This document shows positions 33,568 through 42,489 of a stretch of 64,000 bases of DNA, piece by piece. The position numbers and the translations under genes are program-made. This DNA is from Pseudomonas sp. C1C7. GTDB lineage: Bacteria; Pseudomonadota; Gammaproteobacteria; Pseudomonadales; Pseudomonadaceae. A model generated the notes under the pieces. The model did no database searches. It saw only the letters and a list, made by a program, of their open reading frames with translations, and was not told where the DNA came from. How positions within the stretch are numbered: the stretch's first letter is position 1; each line of letters opens with the position of its first letter. The stretch is from the NCBI RefSeq assembly GCF_013359595.1, contig NZ_JABFMP010000030.1, forward strand, positions 21,637 through 85,636, given 5' to 3'.

Positions 33568-34368
33568 TCAATCCGTGTGAGCTTGAAAGAACCCCAGCAG
33601 TTCCCGTTCAAAAGCATCGGCCGATTCGATGTTGAACAGATGCCCGCCCGGGATAACGCGCAACACGGCGCCTTCGATACCCCGGGCGAGTTGTTCGGCG
33701 TCCGATGGCGGCGCGAGCGCGTCATCGGCGCCGGCCAGTACCAGCGTTGGCGTCCTGATCGAGGCGAGTCGGTCACGACCGTCGAACGCCAGGTCCGCGT
33801 CCAGCAAGCACAGCCAGTCTTCCCGCGACTGATCGTCGGCGCCGTCTTCCGGGTAGCTGAGGAAGGGCGCTGCGCGTTCGTCGCTGAGGAAAGGCAGGGA
33901 AAACAGCCAGGGCACGATCAGGTCGTACATCAGCCTGGCACTGGCGTCGTTTCGGTAGACCGAAGCGACAGCCTTCAGGAAATGCCTGGCCTGCACATTG
34001 GTGGTGGCGAAGGTGGCCGCCAGCACAAGGCGGCTTACTCGCTGGGGAAAAGTCACGGCAAGCGCCTGGGCAACCAGACCGCCCATGGAAAAGCCGACCA
34101 CGTGGGCAGACTCAACACCCGCCGCATCCAGCACGGTGACCACATCCGCGGCCAGATCCTCTATCGACAGCGGACCGCTACAGGCAGCACTGCGTCCCGA
34201 CCCTCGCATGTCCAGGGCCAGTACCCGGAAATGCCGGGCCAACGCCTGCTGCTCATTGGCCCAGAACCCGGCGTCACCGCCCAGGCCATGCAGCAAAACA
34301 ACGGTTTGCGTGGCGGTATCGCAAGTGGCTTCGGTCCAGTGCAGCTGTCCGCAGGGCGTGTGAGGCAT
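33568..34368 (-). CDS. Alpha/beta hydrolase (enol-lactonase-like)
   Basis: 266 residues. The alpha/beta hydrolase triad is visible: nucleophile elbow GFSMGG, acid in LVLAGADDALAP, and His in IPGGHLFNIE; the oxyanion HGLGGD motif is near residue 27. Overall spacing recalls 3-oxoadipate enol-lactonases (PcaD) but there are no other beta-ketoadipate genes nearby, so the substrate is open. Start at 34368 (MPHTPCGQLHW) chosen because the longer reading has no homologous tail. Confidence 0.82.
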   Translation of the reverse strand: MPHTPCGQLHWTEATCDTATQTVVLLHGLGGDAGFWANEQQALARHFRVLALDMRGSGRSAACSGPLSIEDLAADVVTVLDAAGVESAHVVGFSMGGLVAQALAVTFPQRVSRLVLAATFATTNVQARHFLKAVASVYRNDASARLMYDLIVPWLFSLPFLSDERAAPFLSYPEDGADDQSREDWLCLLDADLAFDGRDRLASIRTPTLVLAGADDALAPPSDAEQLARGIEGAVLRVIPGGHLFNIESADAFERELLGFFQAHTD

Positions 34369-34497
34369 GGGCGAATCTCGCTCGATTGTTGACGTTGAGG
34401 GCAGAGCGCAGAAGATCACGAATTGTGTATTTGCATGCGCTCGTGCTTCGCATGGAATGCATTCCGCGCTGTCCGCAGTTCGATCAGTCGCAGTGTA

Positions 34498-34902
34498 TTA
34501 CAGCTTTGGCGGCACGTTGCTGCTGGCGACGGATGTCCGCCACAAGGTGCCTTCGCTCCGCAACGCCCACAACGTCCAAAGCCCACCGCAAAAATCTACC
34601 GCACCAAACAGCACCAGCACCGGCTCGCTCATTTCAAGTGCTGCGAAAACAGCGAAGCTGGCCAGTACCACGGCGCGGGTATAAACGGAGGCCCAGAACA
34701 GCGGGCGGCACTCGCTGCGCGCGGCGTACCAGTAATAAACGCCGATGTTGAAGGCCAGCACGCCGACCACGCGGATCCACACCTCAGGTGTGGGCGTCAT
34801 CTTGAACAGCGTCAGGATCAGATTGGGGACCAGCACCAGGGCGAGTCCCAGCAGCATGAGGTAAATCGCAAAATACTTGAGCGACCGGGCGGCGCGGGAC
34901 AT
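34498..34902 (-). CDS. Small integral membrane protein, unknown
   Basis: 134 residues with four predicted helices (about residues 8-28, 42-60, 68-85, 92-110). AAGG sits nine bases ahead of the ATG at 34902, which favours it over the ATG at 34911 that overlaps the binding site. No family recognised. It is separated from the hydrolase gene by about 130 bases. Confidence 0.65.
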   Translation of the reverse strand: MSRAARSLKYFAIYLMLLGLALVLVPNLILTLFKMTPTPEVWIRVVGVLAFNIGVYYWYAARSECRPLFWASVYTRAVVLASFAVFAALEMSEPVLVLFGAVDFCGGLWTLWALRSEGTLWRTSVASSNVPPKL

Positions 34903-34933
34903 GAGAGGCATCCTTCAATGAGAAACACATACC

Positions 34934-35037
34934 CCCTGTAGGAGCGAGCTTGCTCGCGATGCACCCAAGATCGCCGAGGGGTATCAGGCACCCCGCGTCA
35001 TCGTTGGCGACCATCGCGAGCAAGCTCGCTCCTACAG
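34934..35037. repeat. REPIN
   Basis: CCTGTAGGAGCGAGCTTGCT and its perfect inverse AGCAAGCTCGCTCCTACAGG surround a spacer that itself has an inner palindrome (GGGGTATCAGGCACCCC). Confidence 0.87.
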
Positions 35038-35048
35038 GGGCAAATAGA

Positions 35049-36416
35049 TCAACGGGTCCCGCGACGCCGCAACTCCGCCGGGCTGAAGTACTCGCCATCC
35101 GGTACCGGCTGGCTGAAATCGATGCTGTTGGCTTCTTCGTTGTCCAGGTTCAACGCCACATAACGCCTGGCCTGCAGGTCATGGAAGGCATCGATCGAGG
35201 TCCAGGTGGTCGGCAGTTCGTAGTGGTTTTTCAGATAGGCCACCGACACCCGCCACATCTCGCCACGACCGTCGTATTGATCGACCTCGGCCGCGCCCCA
35301 GCTGTCCTCATCCAGATACATCACGCGCTTGGAATAGATGTGTCGCGCGCCCGGTTTGAGCGTGCCCTCGACCACCCACACGCGGTGCAGTTCATAGCGG
35401 GTGTATTTCGGGTTCAGGTGATTGGGCGTCAGCAGGTCCTTGTACTTCACGTCGGCGGCGGACAAGCGATAGTTGTTGTAGGGAATGTAGATTTCCTTCT
35501 TGCCCACCAGCTTCCAGTCGAAGCGATCAGGGGCGCCGTTGTACATGTCGGTATCGTCGGCGGTGCGCAGGCCATCGGAGGAGGCGATGGGCGTGTCGTA
35601 GGCCAGGGTCGGCGCGCGTCTAACCCGACGCTGACCGGCGCTGTAGGCCCAGGCCTGACGGGGTTCCTTGACCTGATCGAGGGTTTCATGAATCAGCGAA
35701 CCGCTTCCGGCCAGGCGTGCCGGGCTTTTGTTGAAGGCCAGGTAATAGAACAGGATGTTGTCGAGCCCTGCGAAGTTGCCGCCGGGTTGGTAGTACTTGA
35801 AGAAGGCTTCCTGTTCGCTCACCACCGGCGTGTAGTCGCCGTTGCGCTGAACGGCGGCTTCGGCGGAGCGGCGCACGGCATGAACGCCGCGGTAACGGGC
35901 GATGTGGTTCCACACCGCTTCCACGCCATTTTGCGGAATGGGGAAGGGGATGCCACCGAAGGCATCGACGAAACCGTTGCCGTCCGCCACCAGTTTTGCC
36001 GTGGTCGCGTTCTTGAAGGTGTTGTCGTACACCGACTGCGGCGCCGAACCACTGCGTCGACTGGTGTAGACGGGGATCTGATAGGTGTCCGGATAGGTGT
36101 TGAACAGGGCGATCTGGCCGGGTGTCAGGTTGTTTTTGTACTGCTCCAGATTGGCCTTGGTGATGGTGAACAATGGCTTGTCGGTGGGGAACGGATCGAT
36201 GTGATGTTGCCCCGGTTTGTAGCCGGCCGGCGCTTGGGTGATGCCACCGGTCCAGGCCGGAATGGTGCCCGCCGCATTACCCGCTTTTTCCGCGCCCAAC
36301 GGGGTCAGGCTCGATTGCAGTCCGGCCGCCACTTCAGGAGAAACCGCTGCCAGCGCACTGGCGCTGGAAAGGGCCAGCGCCAGTGCGGTGCTGACCAGAA
36401 TTCGCATATTACCCAT
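35049..36416 (-). CDS. DUF1329 outer-membrane/periplasmic protein
   Basis: 455 residues with a signal peptide (cleaved after ALA). DUF1329 proteins have a LolA/LolB-like fold and are thought to handle hydrophobic molecules. Visible family features: GNAAGTIPAWTGGI near the N-terminus, DQYDGRGEMWRVSVAYLKN and YSKRVMYLDEDSW late on. GGAG seven bases before the ATG. It follows the DUF1302 gene by 17 bases, the standard pair in Pseudomonas. The pair probably moves a lipophilic substrate across the envelope; linked enzymes here suggest a lipid or sterol-like one. Confidence 0.88.
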   Translation of the reverse strand: MGNMRILVSTALALALSSASALAAVSPEVAAGLQSSLTPLGAEKAGNAAGTIPAWTGGITQAPAGYKPGQHHIDPFPTDKPLFTITKANLEQYKNNLTPGQIALFNTYPDTYQIPVYTSRRSGSAPQSVYDNTFKNATTAKLVADGNGFVDAFGGIPFPIPQNGVEAVWNHIARYRGVHAVRRSAEAAVQRNGDYTPVVSEQEAFFKYYQPGGNFAGLDNILFYYLAFNKSPARLAGSGSLIHETLDQVKEPRQAWAYSAGQRRVRRAPTLAYDTPIASSDGLRTADDTDMYNGAPDRFDWKLVGKKEIYIPYNNYRLSAADVKYKDLLTPNHLNPKYTRYELHRVWVVEGTLKPGARHIYSKRVMYLDEDSWGAAEVDQYDGRGEMWRVSVAYLKNHYELPTTWTSIDAFHDLQARRYVALNLDNEEANSIDFSQPVPDGEYFSPAELRRRGTR

Positions 36417-36433
36417 GGTGTTTCTCCGTGAAA

Positions 36434-38386
36434 TCAGAAGGAATACTTGACGTTGAAACCGACGTTGTCGCGGTCGCGCGCGGCGTTTTCCTGGCCGGCG
36501 CCGTAGAACGAGGTGTACTGCAGTTCTGCCTCCAGGCTGTTCATGTAGCTGGCCTTCAGGCCCAGGCTGTAAGCCTTGCGCCCGGCAATGAAGTTGCCGG
36601 CCTGGTAGGAGTTGCCGCTGAAGTCGTCCTTGTAGACGGCGTAGGGCGAGAGGTTCACCCCGGCGAAGACGTCGTTCCAGGTGCCGGTCACCATGACCGT
36701 GGCGCCGTAGGCGTTGCGGTTGACCTGGTCGCTGCGGTCGAAGCCCGAGACATAGGCACCGTTGGAGCGACCGGAGTAGTAGCGGGTCGAGCCGTCGTAG
36801 GCGGTGTACTTCAAGCTGCTGCCGCGGATCTGCTCGGCGGCGACCTCGATCACCCCCATCAGCGAGTCGAATGACAGTGCCGGACCGAAGTTGTAGAGGC
36901 TGCCCAGCGAGCTGTTGTAGGCCTCGACGCGTTCGTAGTCGTGAATCTGCCCGCCGAGCGAGACCATCTGCCCGCCGACGTTGACCGCGCGACCATTCAC
37001 CAGCTGCCCGGCCTGGGCCAGCATGTCCCCCAGCAGGTCGTTGGTGGTGGCGATGCCGATCGGCAGGTTGGGGCGATAGGCGATCTCGCCGAACAGCGAG
37101 GCGTCACCCAGGGTGGTGTTGAAGCTCAGGCCGTACATGCGGATGTTTTCGACGTACTCGCGCTTGGCGGTGGTCTGGTTCGCCAGGTCCACCGCGGCCA
37201 TGCCGTTGACCAGTCCCAGCGTTTGAATCGCGGCGGCGTTGCCGGTGGCGGCCGCGTTGATCAGGTTGTTGTAGGAAGAGAAACCGCCCAGGCCCGCCAT
37301 CTGATTCATGTTGACGCCGGCATAGGCCGGGTTCAGATCGGCGTAGATGACCGGATCCTTGGAGTGGTAGTTGACGAAGTAGAAGCCGAACTCGGTGGAA
37401 TTGAGTTGTTCGGCGATGTAATGGAACGCCGCGCCGAACTGGCCATCATTTTTCGCGTTGATGTCCGGGCCGATCTGGGAAACCTTGAAGTAACCGTTGG
37501 AATCCAGGTACTGGGTGCCCTGAAGGCCGGCGAAATGGCTGGCGGCCAACTGCGGATACAGGCGCTGGAATTGCGGATTGGAGAACGCATTGACCCGGGT
37601 GTACCCGGTGTTGCCGCCATCGGCGAACAGGTCGGTCTCGGAGAAGAAGGTGCCCACCGGATCGAGTCGGGTTTCCTTCCAGTTCCACTGGTAGAACGTG
37701 TCCATCGACAGGTTGTCGGTCAGGCCGATGTTGAAGCTGACGGCTTCCACCGGTATCAGCACTTCCTTGACCTCGGCGCCGGGTAGTCGGAACTTGGAGG
37801 AGTCCACCGGGTTGGTGGTGTTCACTCCGCCCCGATAGAACAGGCCTTCGCCCCAGTTGAACACCTGGCGTCCCAGGCGACCGGTCACCGGGTGCTCGGC
37901 GATGTCCCAGTTGCCATAGACATAGGCGTCGAGGATGTCCAGGCGGCTGCCGGCGATGTCCCGGGTCTGGCTGGTGAAGTGATTGTCCTGCGGGAAGGAT
38001 TGGCTCGGTTGCGGCGGCTGGTTGTGCGCGTAGTAATCGTTGCGCTTGTCCATGATCTGCGTGTCGTAGAACGCCGAACCGCGCACGAACAGGCCGTAGT
38101 TCTCGTAGGCCGCGCCCAGGTCAGAGGTGATCTTGTACACCTCGGAGGCAAGGCCGGTACCGAAGTTGCGGTTGCCGTCGTTCGAGTTGACGTCATTGTT
38201 GGTCTTGTCCTGACCTTGCACACGCCACAGCGCGCCGTAGGACACCGTGGTGTCCAGGGAACCGGTGATCTGGTTGTCGAGGAAACTGAATTCGGCAGCA
38301 TTGGACTGACCGTTGAACAACAGGGGTACAACACAGGCAAGGGCGGACCCGGCCTGCACGCAGCGCTTGCGGGATTTGGCTGGCAT
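36434..38386 (-). CDS. DUF1302 outer-membrane protein
   Basis: 650 residues. The start at 38386 gives a signal peptide (MPAKSRKRCVQAGS to about AAEF); the mature part is a beta-rich protein with many Tyr/Asn/Gly turns and a terminal VGFNVKYSF, the aromatic end expected of an outer-membrane barrel. GGAG lies about ten bases ahead of the chosen ATG. DUF1302 proteins always accompany DUF1329 and are believed to form the outer-membrane channel or receptor. The promoter may lie in the 136 bases upstream. Confidence 0.87.
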   Translation of the reverse strand: MPAKSRKRCVQAGSALACVVPLLFNGQSNAAEFSFLDNQITGSLDTTVSYGALWRVQGQDKTNNDVNSNDGNRNFGTGLASEVYKITSDLGAAYENYGLFVRGSAFYDTQIMDKRNDYYAHNQPPQPSQSFPQDNHFTSQTRDIAGSRLDILDAYVYGNWDIAEHPVTGRLGRQVFNWGEGLFYRGGVNTTNPVDSSKFRLPGAEVKEVLIPVEAVSFNIGLTDNLSMDTFYQWNWKETRLDPVGTFFSETDLFADGGNTGYTRVNAFSNPQFQRLYPQLAASHFAGLQGTQYLDSNGYFKVSQIGPDINAKNDGQFGAAFHYIAEQLNSTEFGFYFVNYHSKDPVIYADLNPAYAGVNMNQMAGLGGFSSYNNLINAAATGNAAAIQTLGLVNGMAAVDLANQTTAKREYVENIRMYGLSFNTTLGDASLFGEIAYRPNLPIGIATTNDLLGDMLAQAGQLVNGRAVNVGGQMVSLGGQIHDYERVEAYNSSLGSLYNFGPALSFDSLMGVIEVAAEQIRGSSLKYTAYDGSTRYYSGRSNGAYVSGFDRSDQVNRNAYGATVMVTGTWNDVFAGVNLSPYAVYKDDFSGNSYQAGNFIAGRKAYSLGLKASYMNSLEAELQYTSFYGAGQENAARDRDNVGFNVKYSF

Positions 38387-38522
38387 CTGAAACTGCTCCA
38401 ACGACTGATTATTATTGTTTGTGTCATTAGCGGGGTGCCGTCGTGGCACCCGAAATACGGTGGCGGAATGGCGTGTCGCTCTCACGCCGCCAGACGGTTC
38501 CTCCTATCGGCTCGGGCCCCCA

Positions 38523-39077
38523 TCAGCGCGCCAGTGGCGTCGGCAGACGTGATTGCGGTCCAGTGGAAACCAGGCGCGCAATCCCCCAGGAAAGCGCCGC
38601 CAGCATCAGGGTCAGGTGATAGAGGTCCTGTCGTGCGATGCCTTGCCATTCGCCGCGCGAACCGACGACCAGGCCGGCAAACGCGAACAGCAGGCTTCCG
38701 GCGACCGCCAACGACCAGCGTTGCGATCGGCCAGGCCAGGCAATGGCGATCAATGCCAGCAGATTGCCGGCCAGCGCCCACTGATTCGGGACCCACAGCA
38801 GGCACGCGAGCGCGGCAACCAGCAGCAACCGCTGCGAGATCCGCCGCAGGCAGCCGACCGCGATCAGCAGCAGGGCAATCCGTGCGCTAACACCCGACAG
38901 GAACTGGTGCGCCGGTCGAACCTGTTCCAGTCCGGCAAACACCAGCGCGCCCATCAGTGCGGTCACGGCGATCAGCAGGAAACCCGCCGCCCGCCAACCT
39001 TGTCGGTCTTTGAGGCTGATCGTGCCTGCCCACAGGCATGCCGAACACAGCATCACTTCGCAGAGCACGCTTAACAT
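38523..39077 (-). CDS. Multi-pass membrane protein, unknown
   Basis: 184 residues with about six helices and a conserved-looking start (CEVMLCSACLWAGTIS). It starts three bases after the stop of the AGMO-like gene, so the two are one operon. No family recognised. It may be an accessory membrane subunit of the hydroxylase; that is only inferred from the tight spacing. Confidence 0.65.
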   Translation of the reverse strand: MLSVLCEVMLCSACLWAGTISLKDRQGWRAAGFLLIAVTALMGALVFAGLEQVRPAHQFLSGVSARIALLLIAVGCLRRISQRLLLVAALACLLWVPNQWALAGNLLALIAIAWPGRSQRWSLAVAGSLLFAFAGLVVGSRGEWQGIARQDLYHLTLMLAALSWGIARLVSTGPQSRLPTPLAR

Positions 39078-39080
39078 CGA

Positions 39081-40322
39081 TCAGGCCTCCACTGGCAAGG
39101 ATTGGCGCAGCGAGCGCACCAGCGTGCCCAGCAAGACCAGGCTGGCGCCGCAGAACAGTGCGCTCACCCAGGCAATCGGCAGACCCCATTGCAGGTGGGC
39201 GATCGCCGCCGGTACCGCCAGCGAACACAACCACAGCACCTGCCAGCGACCATTGCCCGGCGCATTTTCCAGCGTCCGTCCCAGCACCCAGAGCGACGCC
39301 AGCACCCAGACCGCGCCGAGGACTTGCCAGCTCAGGTCAAGCTGAAAAGCGAAGGCAATGAAGCCCAGCCCAAGCGGCATCACCAAGGCCATCTGCAACA
39401 CGCAATACAGGGCGGTGGCACTGGAAATACGTGGCCGGTAGATACGAAAAGCGCTGATGTCATGGGGTGGATGCGGCTTGACCCGATGAGCCGCCGCAGG
39501 ACGCCAGCCGGGTGGGGCGAACCACAGTTTCAGGCGATCGCTCCAGTTGTCGGCGAGGCGAAAATCCTCCAGCAGGCCCTGGTATTTGTGCAGGTTGGCC
39601 TTGATCGGATCGAAGGTTTTGAGCTGGCCGTGGATGCCGTAGATGATCGGCTCCTGATGCGCCGGGCGTTCCTTGGCGAAACTGCCGAACAGGTGATCCC
39701 AGAGCATCAGCACGCCGCCGTAGTTGCGGTCCACGCAGTATTCATTCTGGCCGTGGTGCACGCGGTGATTGGACGGCGAGGCGAAGCAGTAGTCGAACCA
39801 GCCGAGGCTGCCGATGTGGCGCGTGTGAATCCAGAACTGATAACCCAGCACCACGGCGCCGCTGACGATGAACACGCTGGGCGGCAAACCGATGACCGCC
39901 AGCGGCCAGTAGAAAAACCAGTTGGTGAAAAAGCCGGTGCTGGTCTGACGCATCGCGGTCGAGTAGTTGAACTCTTCGCTGGAGTGATGCACGACGTGGG
40001 AGGCCCAGACCAGATTGGTCTCATGGCCCATGCGGTGATGCCAGTAGTAGCAGAAGTCGTAGCCGATCAGACCGATGGCCCAGACCCACCAGTGCGACGG
40101 GGAAAGCTCGAACACCGCCAGGTATTTGTACGCCAGCAGATAGATGCCGACGTTGAGCCCCTTGGCGAAGATGTTCAGTACCTGGCCACCCAGACCCAGG
40201 GAAATGCTCGACAGGCTGTCACTCAGGGCGAAGGTCTGGCGGCGTCGCCAGAAGCTCCAGAACAGTTCCAGCAACAGCAACACGAAGAATGCGGGGATCG
40301 CATAGACGATGGCATTGGGCAT
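39081..40322 (-). CDS. Sterol desaturase/fatty acid hydroxylase family protein (AGMO-like)
   Basis: 413 residues, integral membrane. Eight histidines in the di-iron pattern of the family: YWHHRMGHE, HVVHHSSEEFNYSTAMRQT, HTRHIGSLGW and NHRVHHGQNEYCVDRNYGG. The last two blocks, and the length, resemble alkylglycerol monooxygenase (TMEM195-type) more than C-4 sterol oxidases. The substrate is unknown. GGAGG stands about eight bases before the ATG. It heads a leftward unit with a small membrane protein; DUF1302 and DUF1329 genes follow after 136 bases. Confidence 0.88.
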   Translation of the reverse strand: MPNAIVYAIPAFFVLLLLELFWSFWRRRQTFALSDSLSSISLGLGGQVLNIFAKGLNVGIYLLAYKYLAVFELSPSHWWVWAIGLIGYDFCYYWHHRMGHETNLVWASHVVHHSSEEFNYSTAMRQTSTGFFTNWFFYWPLAVIGLPPSVFIVSGAVVLGYQFWIHTRHIGSLGWFDYCFASPSNHRVHHGQNEYCVDRNYGGVLMLWDHLFGSFAKERPAHQEPIIYGIHGQLKTFDPIKANLHKYQGLLEDFRLADNWSDRLKLWFAPPGWRPAAAHRVKPHPPHDISAFRIYRPRISSATALYCVLQMALVMPLGLGFIAFAFQLDLSWQVLGAVWVLASLWVLGRTLENAPGNGRWQVLWLCSLAVPAAIAHLQWGLPIAWVSALFCGASLVLLGTLVRSLRQSLPVEA

Positions 40323-40428
40323 TTTCTGCCTCCTTGTTATGTAGCAAGGAAGCTAACCCGATCCTTATCCTGCGGCTTGATGCTGGGCGTCAGGGTGCAT
40401 GTTGGATGGCGCCAATCTGTGCCGTGTT

Positions 40429-41448
40429 CTATGCCTTGTGCAGCGCCTTGCGAAAATCCGCCGGGGAAATTCCCCGGGCCTGACGGAACGCATGGCTGAA
40501 CGCGCTGGCCTGGGAGAAACCCAGGGTCAGGGCAATGTCCATGATGCTGGCGTCGGTGCTGCGCAGATGATGATCGGCCAGCTCCATGCGGAAGGTTTCC
40601 AGCACCTGGCTGAAGTTTTCACCTTCGGCGGCGAGCTTGCGTTGCAGTGTGCGCGGCGACATGGCGAGCTGGCTGGCCAGGCTTTCCAGGCTGACCTCGC
40701 CGGTCGGCAGGTGCTCCACCAGCAAGGCGCGCAGACGGCCGATCACTGACAGCGGCGCGTAGGAGCGACCCAGTTGCAGGGCTGCCTCCAGCAGCAGGCT
40801 CTTGTGGGTGCGCGGGTCGGCGCCCTGTACCCGGGCAGTGAGCATCGACTCGGGAAACACCAGGGTATTGCGCTGGGCGCCGAACTTGACCGGGCAACCG
40901 AAGAATTGCTCGTACAGCGCAGGATCGCCCATCGCCGGATGCCTGAGGGTAACCTCCAGCAGCGGCGCATTGCTGGCAATCAACCAACGGCCGAACGCGG
41001 CCCAGCCAGTCAGCACGGCTTCCTGCTGGAACGGGCAGTAGGGCTCCAGTTCGCTGATGCGCTGGTCTTCGATCAGCACGCGGCCATCGTTGATGGCGAT
41101 GTGGGTCTGGCTGGAGGGACTGTCGAACACGATCTTGCCGAAACGCCGGATCATGCTCAGCGATTCGCCAAGGGTGGCGCTGGTCATCGATACATAACCC
41201 AGTACGCCATAGGTGCCGGGGCGCACCGAAGCACCCACCAGCAAGCCGAAATGCGGCAAGCCGCTGGTGCGCGCCGCGAGTGCCAGCAAGGTCCGCAGTT
41301 GATGCATGGGAACGCGCAGGATCGGGTCGGACAAGCGATCGCGTGGCAAGCCGATTTCCTGCAGAAGCACATCACCGTCGCAGCCATGCTGCTCGGCGAC
41401 ATCGAGAACGTGATTGACGAAAGCTGCACTGGAAGTAGCGGGACGCAT
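40429..41448 (-). CDS. AraC-family regulator
   Basis: 339 residues. The N-terminal 200-residue ligand domain (arabinose-binding-like, PF12625 type, with LPHFGLLVGASVRPGTYGVLGY) is joined to an AraC DNA-binding domain with both helix-turn-helices: VSLESLASQLAMSPRTLQRKL and IMDIALTLGFSQASAFSHAFRQ. It lies 106 bases upstream of the AGMO-like gene in the same direction, so may be both first gene and regulator of that set. Effector unknown; related regulators respond to amino-acid or lipid-type compounds. Confidence 0.87.
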   Translation of the reverse strand: MRPATSSAAFVNHVLDVAEQHGCDGDVLLQEIGLPRDRLSDPILRVPMHQLRTLLALAARTSGLPHFGLLVGASVRPGTYGVLGYVSMTSATLGESLSMIRRFGKIVFDSPSSQTHIAINDGRVLIEDQRISELEPYCPFQQEAVLTGWAAFGRWLIASNAPLLEVTLRHPAMGDPALYEQFFGCPVKFGAQRNTLVFPESMLTARVQGADPRTHKSLLLEAALQLGRSYAPLSVIGRLRALLVEHLPTGEVSLESLASQLAMSPRTLQRKLAAEGENFSQVLETFRMELADHHLRSTDASIMDIALTLGFSQASAFSHAFRQARGISPADFRKALHKA

Positions 41449-41532
41449 GGGGCAAAAAGGTCTGGCGATCCGGATGGGGTCCGGAGTCTAGCAGCACGGA
41501 CGTCGCCTCGGCGAGCGACGCCCGTCTGCGAA

Positions 41533-42228
41533 TCAGACCCGACCGGTGACCGGAATGCCGGCGCCGGTGATGGCTGACGAGGCAGGGGAAAGCAGGAACA
41601 GGATGACCTCTGAAAGCTGCGTCAGCGTCACCCAGCGATCATGTTCGGCGTCCGGCATGGCCTCGCGATTCTGCGGTGTATCGAGGATGCTCGGCAGCAC
41701 CGCATTGACCGTGATTCCCTTGTCCTTGAGCTCTTCGGCAAGGCTTTCGGTCAGGCGCAGGACAGCGGATTTGGACGCTGCATAGGCACCCATGCCAAAG
41801 CCGGCTTTCGCCGCGGCGCCGGCACCGATGTTGACGATGCGCCCGCCTGACGATTCAAGCAGCAGCGGCAGCAGCGCCTTGCTGGTGTTCAACGCCGTGC
41901 GCACGTTCAGCTCATAGAGTCGATCCCACGTATTTGTTTCGCCATGTTGCACGGTTTCCCAGGCGAACCCTCCCGCCACGTTGACCAGCGCATCGAGTCG
42001 GCCGAAATGCTCCTGAATACGTCGCGCCACCTCCTGACAGTCGGAGTACGACGTCAGGTCGATGCCCGGCAGCATCAGTCGCTGCGACGATGAAGCAATG
42101 CTGCAGGTCGCGTGATCGATCAGCACCAGGTCATTGCCTTGGGCGGCGACCATTCTGGCCAGGGTCTCGCCCAGATTGCCAAAGGCGCCGGTGATCGCGA
42201 CGACCTGTCGGGGGAGTGAATCGTTCAT
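41533..42228 (-). CDS. SDR-family oxidoreductase lacking the catalytic serine
   Basis: 231 residues. Rossmann start VVAITGAFGNLGETLAR, the NVAG motif and the Tyr-Lys pair (MGAYAASKSAV) identify a classical short-chain dehydrogenase/reductase. The catalytic serine that lies about 13 residues before the Tyr is replaced: the segment reads VNIGAGAAAKAG. That suggests altered chemistry or a non-oxidoreductase role. AAGGAA lies seven bases ahead of the ATG. Orientation is the same as the AraC gene; the substrate is unknown. Confidence 0.8.
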   Translation of the reverse strand: MNDSLPRQVVAITGAFGNLGETLARMVAAQGNDLVLIDHATCSIASSSQRLMLPGIDLTSYSDCQEVARRIQEHFGRLDALVNVAGGFAWETVQHGETNTWDRLYELNVRTALNTSKALLPLLLESSGGRIVNIGAGAAAKAGFGMGAYAASKSAVLRLTESLAEELKDKGITVNAVLPSILDTPQNREAMPDAEHDRWVTLTQLSEVILFLLSPASSAITGAGIPVTGRV

Positions 42229-42302
42229 GGAGTTTTCCTTGTTCTTGATGTACGCACACGCTAGTCAGGCGCCGGCGGTGTGTCTTGCGTCAAGGCGCCA
42301 AG

Positions 42303-42489
42303 TTAATAGCGTAGTCGCGCCACAATGCCTTCCCGTAGGAGCGGGCCTGGGGCCGGTTCGTCTGGTAAATGCGATCTGTCAGGGAAATAGCGGCTCACGG
42401 TGCCTATGCTGACACCGGCCAGTTCCATCGCATGGCAGCCATCACTTACCGGCAAGGTGAACAGATGAACCGCACGCCTAATGATCCTG
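42303..42489 (-). pseudogene. TetR-family regulator remnant
   Basis: On the minus strand a frame ending at TAA (42303) reads IIRRAVHLF ... AGVSIGTVSRYFPDRSHL: the first and second helices plus the recognition helix of a TetR-type HTH. After the HTH the frame runs into a REP-like sequence (42330-42356) and stops; the effector domain is missing. The upstream half overlaps the start of the hydrolase gene at 42465 on the other strand. It looks like the stump of a regulator that was replaced or truncated. Confidence 0.5.
42330..42356. repeat. Half REP inserted in TetR remnant
   Basis: CCCGTAGGAGCGGGCCTGGGGCCGG resembles the left half of the TGTAGGAGCGGGC class of REP and marks the point where the TetR-like reading loses similarity. 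Confidence 0.45.
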
